Below are positions 17,401 to 24,649 of a stretch of DNA of 64,000 nucleotides, one piece after another. The first letter of the stretch is position 1, and each line of letters opens with the position of its first letter. The translations under genes and the position numbers were made by a program. The stretch covers positions 1-64,000 of the forward strand of contig NZ_SADR02000027.1 in NCBI RefSeq assembly GCF_004010325.2. The letters are read 5' to 3'. Under the pieces are notes generated by a model that was not told where the DNA came from, did not search any database, and was given only the letters and a program-made list of their open reading frames with translations. Source of the stretch: Mesorhizobium sp. M00.F.Ca.ET.216.01.1.1 (GTDB lineage: Bacteria; Pseudomonadota; Alphaproteobacteria; Rhizobiales; Rhizobiaceae).

Positions 17401-20400
17401 CCCGTATAGGCCAGCGGTGCCGCCACCGGCGCGGCCGGCGTGAACGACAGGATGGTGGCTATACCGGTCCCGATGCCAACCAGCGGATCGACAACCTTGT
17501 CCCAGACGGAGACGTTGCGCGCTTTGACGACCTCAAGCGCGATCTTGCCGTCGTCTCCCGCCTTCATCTCCAGGCCCTTGGGAACGACGAGCTTGCCATT
17601 CTCGCCAAACTGGTTGTTGTTGTCCTGGAAATCCCCGAGATCGTCGAATTTCTTGCCGGTCACATCGACATAGCGGGTGTTGCCATCGCCGTCGCGCACG
17701 GCAAAGAGCGTAACCTGCTGCGTCCCGGCCTCGTCGTCGACATAGAAGATCGGCACGCGGCGCACGTACGGATTGTCGCCGCCGATATCGCGGATCTCGT
17801 CCGTCACATTCTCGAGCGCCTCGCGGCCTTCCTCGGTCGAACGATCCAAGCTAAGCGTCCTGGCGACCGTTTCCTCAAGGTCCGTCCCAGGCTGCCGGAA
17901 CTCGTTGTCGTAGCCGCTGTCGAGCAGCTGCTGGAACTTCGGCTGATAGATGCCGTCGAGCGTCTGCTGCTCATGCTCGTCGAGATAGGTCTTGTCCACC
18001 GTGCTGTTGCGGTCGGCCAACAGCGAAGGATCGCTGAGCCGAAGCTCATGGTAGTCGCTGAAGCCCTGCACCACCCTGCGCAGGTCCTCGGCCTGCGTTA
18101 TCTGAAGCCTTGTCGCATCGAGCTTGAGCTTGGCGACCGCCAGTTCGGGATCGACCCAGCGTCCACTGGCATCGTCATCCTTTGTATCCAGGTCGATCCA
18201 GACCGCCTTCCCGCCCTCGGTCAGCGCATCGATCCCTATCTGGTTGTATTTCTGGGCAACCTCGGGCGCCACCTTGATCGTCTGGCCGCCGACATTGATC
18301 TCGACCGGCTGCACGCCATTGGGCAGCGTGCCGGCGGGGGCATCGACTGTTCCGGGCCCGTGCTCGGTCAGCGCATTGTTGAAGTTGGTCTGCAGCGTCG
18401 TCAGCTTGCTGTTCAGGTCGGTAATGCTGTTGCCGAGCTGCTTGTCCAGGACATCGTTCAGAGTCTTCGCCGCCTGCGCCTCGCCCGCCTTCACCGCTTC
18501 CAGGCCATTGGCCGTGCACACCGGTCCGCTGGAATTGGCGCCGCCCAAAAGCTGCTGCCAGTCCTTGTTGAGTTGCCGATCCCGGTACTCATCCCTGACG
18601 TTCGTTTCGCTCAGACTGTAGGTGAGCTGCTGCTCGGTCGTGCCCTCTTCGAATTGGTTGACCACCCACAGCTGGCCGTCGCGGACCTCCAGTTTTTGCG
18701 ATTGGAAGAGACCCAGATAATCGCCACTGACCCTTTGATGTTTCTTTCCCTGTTCGAACAGAAACTGGTGCTCGCTATTGTATTCGGCGAGCAGTCTCTG
18801 CTCGAGGTCCGTCTGCTGCGCACCCACTTGCGTGGCGTCGGCATGGGCGTCGAAGTAGTTTTGATAGGCTTCCGCCAACTCGAGCTGATTGCCGGCTGTG
18901 GTCTGCAGCGCCTTGAGGTCCTGGTATTCCTTCGAGTCAGTCGGGATGCCGTCGAGCTCGGCCTGCCCCACCAGGAAGTCGATGGTGAGCTTGTCACCCT
19001 CGCTCAGATGCAGGCCGACTTCGGAGAATAGCTCGTCGACAGCCGCATGATCCGCGAGGCCTTGCGCATACTGCGTTTGCCTATTGGGACCTGGCTGTCC
19101 CTGCGCGGATACAACGTCAGCATTGGGATCAATCAGCGGCGCAACTTCGCTCTGTTGCGTGATGGCATCGGCGAGAACCCGCCCGGCAGTCTCGTATTCA
19201 CTGCGGGCATCCTGCGCGTTCTGCAGCAAGCTGTTGGCCTTGGTCAACCGCTCCCGTGCGTCGGCAAGCGTGCCCTTCGGTTTCTGCGCCGTCCATTGCA
19301 GACCGTGAGGTGCCAGTGCCTCGTTTATGATGGTCTGCGCGCCATCGACCGCATCCTTGTAGGCGGGATCGAGCATATGGACGTTGAACTGCTCCTGCCG
19401 CTGGCCGGCCAGAGCTCGCGTCTCGGTGATGCGAGACAGTGCGACGTTCTCAGCAATGATGGCCTGCGCCACCTCGGGATCGACCCAGGTCCAGACGCCA
19501 TCGATCTTCATTGGCGTCCATTTTCCGCCGGAGGGTGCGTTGCCCTGCGGCGGATCGCCGAATGGATCGACAACCCTGTTCTCACCGTCTAGCTTGGGCG
19601 TGGCGACGGTACCTAGCCCGTATCTCTCGATCAGGTCCTGTTTGTTTTGTCCGGCTTCTTCTGCCGCGTCGATGAGACTGGGCAAGGTTTCACCGGCCAG
19701 CAGCCCTTCGACGAAGGTCTTTACGACCTCACCCTCTTTTGCCTCCGTGGCATCACTGCTGTTGGGGTTCACCGCCAGCAGTGTCCTGGCCAAGGCCTCC
19801 TGCGTACTTCCTGCTTCGATCTTCAGGTCGGCCCCGGTGGTATTGTTGTGCAGCGTCATGCTGCCGTCCGGCCTCGTGGTCAGCGTATAGCCGTTGAAGG
19901 TGACTTCCACGGTCGTTCGGGTGCCGTTTTCGATGGTAACCTTTTCGCCCGGGTGGATGATGTCGGGGTCACGATGCGAATTGAAGAGCTCGGGGTTCGT
20001 TCTCCTCAGATCGTCCAGCGACACGCCATATTGCTGCGCAATCAGGGTCAGGTTGTCGCCTGGCTTGACCTCGTACTCGACGGGCTCGCCGCCATTGATC
20101 TCCTCGGTGGTCGTTGTCGTCACCCGACCGTCCTTGTCGGTGACGATCTTGGTTTCAGTTCCGGCCTTCGGATCGACGATTGTGGTTGTGGTCTCGCCCG
20201 TTTCGATATTGCGAACACTGTTGCGTGTCCTGCCGTTCCCGTCCTCCGACACCGTCGTTTCCTTGCCGTCAGACGTCGTCACGACGGTGCGCTCGTCATG
20301 CTGGTAGTCATGATAGTAGACGGTCTTGTCGCCGGTGTGAGGATCGACGACTTCAACCGACTGCACGTCACCATTGTCGCTGGTCGGTTCCCGCGTCGTG

Positions 20401-21425
20401 ACCTGATAGCCGGCGGCCTGCAGTTCGGCGATCACCTGCTCGCTGGTCAGACCCCTTTCCTGCGCGATTTGCTCGATATTCTTGCCTACGGCGAGATCAT
20501 CCTTGATGCCCTGGGTGGTTGCTCCGCCCGGATCCTGAGAGGCCGCAAGCACGGTCCTGTGACCATCTGGGCCGCTGACGGTGGTTACCGGCAGGGCCGG
20601 GCCGCTCCCGGGTGTGACGGTTTCCACGGAAGTGCCGTTCGGCAAGGAGGTTCGCTCGGTGACGGTTCCCGTGCCAAGATCGTCTTCGTAACGCGTCGTG
20701 ATGGCGCCGGTATCGGGATTATAGCTACTGGTTTCCTTGCGTCCGAGCCCATCCCGGACCGGCGTGGTGGTCGCCGTGCCGTTGGGTTGCCCAACGCTCG
20801 TATAGTAGCTGTCGTGCTGGTAGTCGTAATATTGCGAGACGGTGCGGCCGCTGGCGTCCGTGATTTTCGTCGCCTGCACATCGCCATTGTCGCTGGTCGG
20901 ATTGGTGGTCGACACGGTCATCCCGCCAGACCTGAGCGTAGCGATAACCTGTTCGCGCGTCATGCCGCGGGCGGACGCAATCTGGTCAATGCTTTTGCCG
21001 CCGGTGACATCGTTGACGATGTTGCGGGCGGTCGTCGCTTCCGCGGCGTTGTCTTCGGGCTTACCTCCGTCAAGCTTCACCGGCGTCAGCACGGGTGCCG
21101 CGAGATCGGGCCGGACGTAGAGGGCCGGCGTCACCGTCGTGCCATTGCCTGATGTGCCATTGCTGGCATTCACGACGTTGACACCTGGCGCCGCCGTAGC
21201 CGCAACCGGCGGCGGTTGAAGGGAACCTAGTTCGGCGTTCACATGTGCCAGTTCCTGGCGGGCCTGTGCAGCCCAATCACGCTCGCCCATCCTGTTGGCT
21301 AGTCTGATCTGCTCCCGAAGCTGCGCTGCCTGCGCCTCTAGCCGCGCTATCTGTGCGGCGTTTGCCGAGGCGTTGACCTTCTGCGGCTGAACGGGTGGCT
21401 TGGTGAGCGTTATCGGGCGAACCAT
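11457..21425 (-). CDS. Giant 3322-residue multidomain LysM/SH3-like protein, putative T3SS-associated toxin or effector
   Basis: No signal peptide. The first 29 residues have no acidic residue and are rich in Pro, Thr, Gln and Asn, like a type III secretion signal. Approximate domains: coiled coil 26-70; two related 70-residue repeats (136-210 and 306-378) sharing PTSDNGDVQ and DYQHD; LysM 450-503 (EYEVKPGDNLTLIAQQYGVS); a long alpha-helical region; a hydrophobic segment about 1303-1440 that may be DUF4781-like; Pro/Gly-rich linker 1499-1542; a duplicated cassette with VYVPP and LPW(V/I)RG (2273-2332 and 2540-2599); a PD-(D/E)xK-like region about 2370-2480 (AIEVKTYHRW); four 55-residue repeats 2640-2875; four hydrophobic segments; an acidic Pro-rich linker; SH3-like 3180-3251; C-terminal LysM 3268-3317. 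It lies between the two T3SS operons. Its biochemical function is unknown. Confidence 0.8.
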   Translation of the reverse strand: MVRPITLTKPPVQPQKVNASANAAQIARLEAQAAQLREQIRLANRMGERDWAAQARQELAHVNAELGSLQPPPVAATAAPGVNVVNASNGTSGNGTTVTPALYVRPDLAAPVLTPVKLDGGKPEDNAAEATTARNIVNDVTGGKSIDQIASARGMTREQVIATLRSGGMTVSTTNPTSDNGDVQATKITDASGRTVSQYYDYQHDSYYTSVGQPNGTATTTPVRDGLGRKETSSYNPDTGAITTRYEDDLGTGTVTERTSLPNGTSVETVTPGSGPALPVTTVSGPDGHRTVLAASQDPGGATTQGIKDDLAVGKNIEQIAQERGLTSEQVIAELQAAGYQVTTREPTSDNGDVQSVEVVDPHTGDKTVYYHDYQHDERTVVTTSDGKETTVSEDGNGRTRNSVRNIETGETTTTIVDPKAGTETKIVTDKDGRVTTTTTEEINGGEPVEYEVKPGDNLTLIAQQYGVSLDDLRRTNPELFNSHRDPDIIHPGEKVTIENGTRTTVEVTFNGYTLTTRPDGSMTLHNNTTGADLKIEAGSTQEALARTLLAVNPNSSDATEAKEGEVVKTFVEGLLAGETLPSLIDAAEEAGQNKQDLIERYGLGTVATPKLDGENRVVDPFGDPPQGNAPSGGKWTPMKIDGVWTWVDPEVAQAIIAENVALSRITETRALAGQRQEQFNVHMLDPAYKDAVDGAQTIINEALAPHGLQWTAQKPKGTLADARERLTKANSLLQNAQDARSEYETAGRVLADAITQQSEVAPLIDPNADVVSAQGQPGPNRQTQYAQGLADHAAVDELFSEVGLHLSEGDKLTIDFLVGQAELDGIPTDSKEYQDLKALQTTAGNQLELAEAYQNYFDAHADATQVGAQQTDLEQRLLAEYNSEHQFLFEQGKKHQRVSGDYLGLFQSQKLEVRDGQLWVVNQFEEGTTEQQLTYSLSETNVRDEYRDRQLNKDWQQLLGGANSSGPVCTANGLEAVKAGEAQAAKTLNDVLDKQLGNSITDLNSKLTTLQTNFNNALTEHGPGTVDAPAGTLPNGVQPVEINVGGQTIKVAPEVAQKYNQIGIDALTEGGKAVWIDLDTKDDDASGRWVDPELAVAKLKLDATRLQITQAEDLRRVVQGFSDYHELRLSDPSLLADRNSTVDKTYLDEHEQQTLDGIYQPKFQQLLDSGYDNEFRQPGTDLEETVARTLSLDRSTEEGREALENVTDEIRDIGGDNPYVRRVPIFYVDDEAGTQQVTLFAVRDGDGNTRYVDVTGKKFDDLGDFQDNNNQFGENGKLVVPKGLEMKAGDDGKIALEVVKARNVSVWDKVVDPLVGIGTGIATILSFTPAAPVAAPLAYTGAAYLGTRAVINQVNHLEHGGEWDDTESLMNVATVATTVLPMASSGLRTIGMAGKEMTALQAFRGSIGATRSGSPLALETRTYMQSTAGLNKVAWATDVGSVIVGAPLLATSAYDLAVNGDQMNGLQLANALTGLGTGITGTGLGIHGLRTLRPGTGTQASSNGPGANPPPGSGGPYQQPPGSKGPRQSPPALEPGPSGRPMNVYEIGADGVYRPTGEQVFHDPSHPVIPGEVIKTDDASGNGSTMLPGRDPHGSTPPGAQHPADGDPIVVPNKPAEKDGSVHLVWDPVTRSFTGMPERDTSGYVYTSGKDPKTPSAYLDGLTVEQLVARYEQEKSYYSSREMAERYGPDGVQIPRTPLRETLPDFRVGVTFRVRLNTGQAFGIGSPTVAAVGFGVGTKTDFGMIGWSIVDSVSQRSLTPFKDALGTQGVVSYRAREYRNITALQAGVWPVSNQTAFPVRSSDLSAAASKAIFSDATGYNAKPLDAAIVGMTPDGEGTVIEMTYTPSLNGKEVTLAPGQHDFFGVPAENSSGHVTLQGVLPFDRIMTETKVGIRLPIVANHVAAVDQMPRIGFEKRPELAVKDTLQPGDIVSTQAYDQIQSAFGSTTLKIQFAVKDPAKASELIAAIGQGDGIRSIRDLVKSGQIDPSNTVSLVDEPTLSGLRLSAVPGKAPTADVVLLTGQKVRVVNPEAMLVDVIFNDRNGLSGVLGFNPDRMTTSTTYKVKSKVQSWLPARFQPEGSPQSRYMPSAGNIYKNLYRSDGTPATRYTLSLSSPPLPAGAVAYSAEVRIQYKSKAAKVAPSIAKNETASLTFNRADGQIEELTIPAWLARAAESSRDGASTGIPKGGKASLDQFLSELQKTARPDQLAAIEQFKTDFGPSIVDGGFMRQDVADGVLTFLSSQVGSRRSGPIQIRDENGQSVTATRYGPLPRSAENVYVPPADGPPARGDEPELMHKSHILYRDPETGEAYVLPWVRGGSQDHVPGSQGRPEGEVVPPQAMPARKAIEAAPPTSYSLQQVRNMRQPEKWKAGETYTRELNGSLGEAHFPVEANSDGSHPVFGEGGRYVDSPVFKSQDVIEAIEVKTYHRWTTINGVAQMREVPLTPKLQEQINKDVALRDENPGYQPRWVFLDAPPSAELQRALDDAGIVGNIFGHNKPATATPQSQPTSSQVVAGRTIRLQGKNGEAIVAAMLGAEPRSPEQVYVPPSDGPRAPADAPEVQDKTHILVYDPNTGKAVVLPWIRGASDDHVPGSLGRPDESDQPASAADGASNAGRLLRGNIGPYMFRADDVRATPLDQVPDLVMGDFQPNQIPWLKREQVAELTQQQFRDMDQAGLLPCLTKSQLRGIPKAKIGQVNIAGLDAKQIPWLTEGHIRNMTDQQFRDLGKAGLTLRLTKSQLRAIKGDMVDLVDVSKLEARQVPWFKPGQVAKFTSQQFKDLGEAGLLKNLTERQVQAIPETVVDSVDVAKLDPNQVPWLTEKQIPVLTRDQWGAFTIHHTEALTQPQIEAVTPKQFEEMSPGQFRKFTLEQFEWMSGDQTNALSVLQLTTYRATHKKAMTPDQATSVDLALSHARMRENAQALATFGGMSTTSYMLWSSLPPTWTATAGAVAFGVRGVVFGTQALFPNATASHKPFGRFLNALGGATFIAAAPGAATGMIQGKDLVVNSTFTLGNIVYGTKSMLQSFTGRPVIRNLAEYLAGPGYVLGCAVYTAHSWPAPIATVAGTMFTFGCAEFWASAIRTDRMNRRSVPRTDADIAAAEKSDKRWAAWDRWTLGITFGVGMLLFSLDALLAEPWEGAKTTPPPDPKKPDDDASSQQPDDPSDVPDGPQIPGEDFPQLVVVADDGLNLRSRPDGDSTVATVLQPGTFVEQTAKPSTDPSGETWIPIEGFGPDGEMHSGWVSGDYVEAHAEGSSNSEGRTNPTLEKDGYQWVEVKDGDSIRLIAKTHFADVAQTVVLNMDHILSPDMIFSGDRIYLPVTSVG

Positions 21426-21502
21426 CTGGAGGACCTCCGGAAATCACTGTTGCCGACAGCCCTGGCTGCCGGCACGCCCGCCCGATCGCAACCTTTCGGA
21501 TG

Positions 21503-22393
21503 TTATCGAGGGGGCTTCCAATAAATGCCGAAAGCAGCAAGCTGTTCTTCCGACTGTTTTACCCGTTCTGCAGCATTCGTTTCAGACTGCACTGCGGTCA
21601 GTGCCGCCAGAATCTCGACGGCGGCGAACGCCGGCGCCATGCTTCGGAAGAACGACTGTGAATTTGACGTGACGATGATTGTTTCCCGCGCGATCCGCGT
21701 CAGCGGCGACACGCTGCTGTCGGTGATTGCCACCACGCCGACGCCCTGCCGAGCCGACTGACGCGCCACGTCGATCGTCGTGCGTTCATAAGGCGACATG
21801 CCCACAGCAAGAAGCACGTCGCCACGTCCCGCGTGCTGGAGGGCATCCAGACCCTGTCCGGCCATCTCGCCGACAAGCGTCACCTTGCGGTCAGCGCCAG
21901 CCAGAAACGACATGACGTGAACGAAGTGGCTCGAGACCGGATAAGCGGCGCGAGAGCCGAGAGCGAACAGATTGCGTGATCGGGCAAGGAGACCGGCTGC
22001 GGCGATGAATTGCATGGCGTTGCCATATTCGCCAAGACTTGAGATCTGGGCCGCGAGCGTGTCGGCAACGACGCCGGCAGTCGAATATCCCGGATCGCCA
22101 TCCTGTCCGATACCCTGTCGCGCTGGCTCACCGGCGACTGTCTCGCGCAGCGCGCGCGCATAAAGGCTGCGCATATCCTCGTAGCCTTCAAGGCCAAGCC
22201 ATCGCGCCAGCCGCATCATCGTGCTGTGCGAAACGCCGGCCTGGTGCGCCTGCTCGCGCATCGACATCAGTGCGACATCCTTAGGATGATCCAGCACGAA
22301 ACGCGCGGCGACCCGCAGCTGCGGCGGCATATTCTCGAACCGTTCGACCAACAGCTCCGCCAAAGGACCTTTTTCCATTCTGAAATACCCCAT
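21503..22393 (-). CDS. MurR/RpiR-family transcriptional regulator (HTH plus SIS domain)
   Basis: A 296-residue regulator. The N-terminal helix-turn-helix (residues about 10-80, including ALMSMREQAHQAGVSHSTMM) is followed by a SIS sugar-phosphate-binding domain (residues 130-250, with NLFALGSRAAYPVSSHFVHV and AVGMSPYERTTIDVARQSAR). RpiR proteins usually sense phosphosugars or muramic-acid derivatives. It is divergent from the plus-strand T3SS operon across a 181-base gap and sits just upstream of the giant gene, so it may control either. A cell-wall-derived ligand would suit the LysM and transpeptidase context, but that is inference. Confidence 0.87.
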   Translation of the reverse strand: MGYFRMEKGPLAELLVERFENMPPQLRVAARFVLDHPKDVALMSMREQAHQAGVSHSTMMRLARWLGLEGYEDMRSLYARALRETVAGEPARQGIGQDGDPGYSTAGVVADTLAAQISSLGEYGNAMQFIAAAGLLARSRNLFALGSRAAYPVSSHFVHVMSFLAGADRKVTLVGEMAGQGLDALQHAGRGDVLLAVGMSPYERTTIDVARQSARQGVGVVAITDSSVSPLTRIARETIIVTSNSQSFFRSMAPAFAAVEILAALTAVQSETNAAERVKQSEEQLAAFGIYWKPPR

Positions 22394-22574
22394 TCACCCG
22401 GATCGCAGATTACTCCTCGGATGTCGGCAACGCAACAGTTGGAACTGAAGTGGTTCATATATTCCAAGTGGACTTTCATTTTCGGTTATGCTGCCTTAAG
22501 CTGCTTTCGCAACCTGCCGGATCGCAGCGGCGTGATTCCGGAGTTTGTGACTTGAATGGTCCCTCAAGGAGACA

Positions 22575-22760
22575 ATGATGGCTGCTACCCCTCCCATTAC
22601 ATCAGGCTCTGCCGGGTCGCCGGAACAGAACCTGGACAAGATGATCAAGCATCAGGAGCGCATGTTTGGCCTGGAGATCACAAAAGAGATCGCGAAATCC
22701 CAACATGACATGCTGATGAGCACCGCGAGGACGCTCGGCCAGTCGGCTGAAAAGGCCTAA
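22575..22760 (+). CDS. Small T3SS needle- or rod-like protein (SctF candidate)
   Basis: A 61-residue protein with a strong AAGGAGAC ribosome site, opening the plus-strand T3SS operon before sctD. After a Pro/Ser/Gly-rich N terminus it is a single long amphipathic helix (KMIKHQERMFGLEITKEIAK to the end), resembling the C-terminal helix of SctF/SctI polymers. No needle gene is seen elsewhere, and needle subunits are of this size (about 60-85 residues). The canonical Pro-x-Asp-Pro turn is absent, so it could instead be a needle co-chaperone (SctE-type). The GC hairpin just downstream would favour high expression of this gene relative to the rest. Confidence 0.4.
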   Translation: MMAATPPITSGSAGSPEQNLDKMIKHQERMFGLEITKEIAKSQHDMLMSTARTLGQSAEKA

Positions 22761-22781
22761 GGCAGCGGATCTCGAACCATG

Positions 22782-22805
22782 CGCCGCCGCAAGCAACCGG
22801 CGGCG
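22782..22805 (+). terminator. GC hairpin between the needle-like gene and sctD
   Basis: A perfect 8-bp inverted repeat (CGCCGCCG, loop CAAGCAAC, CGGCGGCG) lies 21 bases after the stop of the 61-residue gene. There is no U-tract, so it is more likely an mRNA-stabilising or attenuating hairpin than a full terminator. It could separate a highly expressed first gene from sctD. Confidence 0.45.
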
Positions 22806-22881
22806 TACTTGCACGGCAGAAATCTTTCAACGCCGTCGTCAGGCTGCATTTGAAATCGTCATCGGCGGGAGATGAAGTGGC

Positions 22882-23883
22882 ATGACCGCTAATTCTATCG
22901 GCAGATATTGGGACGCGGCGCCAGCGCGCCGGCTCCGGGCGATTATTACCCCCTCCCCGGCATCCGGACATTCCATTGCACTCAGCGTAACTCACGGATT
23001 TCATACCGGCGCCGAGCTCAGTCTGGTCGAGCCTTTGTATACGGTCGGCTCCAGCACGGGGTCGGACATTGTCCTCAGGGATGCCGGCATCGCGCCGATC
23101 CACGCAAGGCTGCGGCGCAAGGGCAGCCAAATCGAAATCGAAGCCGTCGGCGGCGATGTTACACTCGCCACCGGCGAGACCATCCATGAGGGCCATGGCA
23201 GCCGTTGCAGGTTGCCGCTCACGATAAGTGTCGGCGGTGCCCGTATCCGGCTCGTCAACCCAGAACGCCCACCGAATCGGTGGTCTGTTTCCAATCGCCC
23301 CCTCCTGGTTGCGGGCAGCGTTCTCTTTGCCGTATTCGCTGTTTCCGTCGCTGCGAATGGGTTCTCGTTCGCCAAGCCCGACCTTGGCGAAAAGATATCC
23401 TCTCAAGACGGTGAACCGATCAGAATGGCCTTCGCTGGCGAGGCAGGGCAAGGTGTCCTGGACGATTCATCGCCAACACAGATACACAGTGCCGCCGACG
23501 CGGAAGGCCAAATCAAGCAGCGCCTCGAGCAATCCGGCATAAGCACGTTGACCGTTCAGCGATCACCTGGACGCCTCGTGGTCACAGGTATGATCCCGAA
23601 TGACAAGAGTGGTGCCTGGACGGAAACGCAATCCTGGTTCGACCAGGCGTTCGGCGCGCACATCCCCTTGGTCTCCAATGTCATGGTCGGCAACGCCGAG
23701 CAGGCTCCGCGCCTGACGCTGCAGGCGATCTGGTATGGCGAGCGGCCTTACGTCATCGCCACCGACGGCGCACGCTATCATGAAGGTGCATTCACCAATG
23801 ACGGCTGGACCATCAAGCACATTGGCGAGACGGAACTTCTCCTGACGAAGGGCGGCGCCACGGTCGCGCTGAAATATCCGTGA
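22882..23883 (+). CDS. sctD: Type III secretion inner-membrane ring protein SctD
   Basis: A 333-residue single-pass membrane protein. The N-terminal cytoplasmic FHA-like domain (about 30-120) contains LYTVGSSTGSDIVLRDAGIA and HARLRRK. One membrane helix follows near residues 141-160 (LLVAGSVLFAVFAVSVAA), then periplasmic ring-building domains including a BON-like stretch (LTVQRSPGRLVVTGMIPNDK). This architecture is that of SctD/YscD/PrgH, the outer component of the inner-membrane double ring that binds SctK pods inside the cell. The start codon of the next gene overlaps its stop (GTGA). Confidence 0.87.
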   Translation: MTANSIGRYWDAAPARRLRAIITPSPASGHSIALSVTHGFHTGAELSLVEPLYTVGSSTGSDIVLRDAGIAPIHARLRRKGSQIEIEAVGGDVTLATGETIHEGHGSRCRLPLTISVGGARIRLVNPERPPNRWSVSNRPLLVAGSVLFAVFAVSVAANGFSFAKPDLGEKISSQDGEPIRMAFAGEAGQGVLDDSSPTQIHSAADAEGQIKQRLEQSGISTLTVQRSPGRLVVTGMIPNDKSGAWTETQSWFDQAFGAHIPLVSNVMVGNAEQAPRLTLQAIWYGERPYVIATDGARYHEGAFTNDGWTIKHIGETELLLTKGGATVALKYP

Positions 23884-24320
23884 ATCGCCGGCTTGAAGGG
23901 CCGCGATTCGATACGGCAAGGATGGACACGGCCGGCCGCGAGGTGCGGCAGGCGGAAGGTGTGCGCGGTCAGGCAATAAACCGGCGGCGGATGAATGGCG
24001 TCGACAAAGCCGCAAGCCGTGCTCAGGGGACGAAATCGGCCGCTGGTATGGAAAAGCCAGAAGCCGCGGAATTCCAGCCCTCTCAAGGTACGGCCGGCGA
24101 ATCACTCGACGAGGCACTCATCAACTTCGTCATGCCCGGTATACCCGAGCCAGCCATCCTGCGTCGCTCCGTTCCTATTCTCCAGCATTTCGTGACGCAT
24201 TTGGTTCCCGATCTTGAGGGTGGCGAGCAACTCAAGACACTTGCCAGAACGCTGATGGAGGATGAAATCGAGCGTCATCGCGATCTGCTTGGCCGGATTC
24301 AGGAAGGAATCGAAACCTGA
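23880..24320 (+). CDS. YscX-like T3SS early substrate (SctX candidate)
   Basis: 146 residues from a GTG overlapping the sctD stop. The N-terminal half is disordered (Arg, Ala, Gly rich); the C-terminal half is helical, with an ILQHFVTHLVPDLEGGEQLK segment and a tail ending RDLLGRIQEGIET. YscX of Yersinia has a similar disordered N terminus and a C-terminal helical pair ending in a Leu/Ile-rich helix, and the order yscX-yscY-yscV is reproduced here. In the Ysc system YscX is an exported protein that with YscY is needed for early substrate export through SctV. The call rests mainly on order and architecture; sequence similarity is weak. Confidence 0.45.
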   Translation: MNRRLEGPRFDTARMDTAGREVRQAEGVRGQAINRRRMNGVDKAASRAQGTKSAAGMEKPEAAEFQPSQGTAGESLDEALINFVMPGIPEPAILRRSVPILQHFVTHLVPDLEGGEQLKTLARTLMEDEIERHRDLLGRIQEGIET

Positions 24321-24337
24321 CCGATCCGCGTGACACG

Positions 24338-24649
24338 GTGCATCTGCTGCATGTCTTGGGCTATCTCTACGGGTGTCACGGGCAGGCAAAGCGGGGCGCG
24401 GTATACCTGCTTATCGCTGCACAGCTTTCGCCGGGAAATGCCGGCGTCCTGCGGACATTGGCGCATCTGCTCATACTCGATGGCGAAGCGGACAAAGCGC
24501 TTGCCACGATTGCCAGGCTGGAGACCTTGGAAGGAATGGACCATCCGGCGCTTGCATTGCTGAAGAGCCGCGCCTTGCTCGTGGCCGGGCGCAAGACAGA
24601 GGCGCACAGTGCCTTGCTAAGCTTCCTGTCGCAACGAGGCGTCGAATGA
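24338..24649 (+). CDS. YscY-like TPR chaperone (SctY candidate)
   Basis: About 103 residues (GTG at 24338; an in-frame CTG at 24317 would fuse more tightly to the previous gene). The protein is a small TPR-like helical repeat: LLHVLGYLYGCHGQAKRGAV and LAHLLILDGEADKALATIAR. It aligns over its length, by eye, with the remembered YscY sequence (LNGWLQLQCGHAERA, LLTLNPEHLAG, GERAEKEAQW), and lies directly upstream of sctV with an ATGA overlap, as yscY does. YscY is the cytoplasmic chaperone of YscX and contacts SctV. The alternative is a YscG/SycD-type TPR chaperone. Confidence 0.55.
   Translation: MHLLHVLGYLYGCHGQAKRGAVYLLIAAQLSPGNAGVLRTLAHLLILDGEADKALATIARLETLEGMDHPALALLKSRALLVAGRKTEAHSALLSFLSQRGVE

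Noticed and set aside
15645..19031. Two plus-strand open frames of about 560 residues each, antisense to the giant gene
   Set aside because: Their translations are rich in Arg, Gly, Ala and His without domains or membrane pattern, as expected opposite GC-rich coding DNA. The minus strand carries one unbroken frame with recognisable LysM, SH3-like and repeat domains.
22441..22480. Hrp-box-like promoter (GGAAC...CCA) before the plus-strand T3SS operon
   Set aside because: GGAAC and a CCA-containing element are present in the gap but spacing and the second half do not fit the HrpL consensus, and no HrpL-like sigma gene is nearby.
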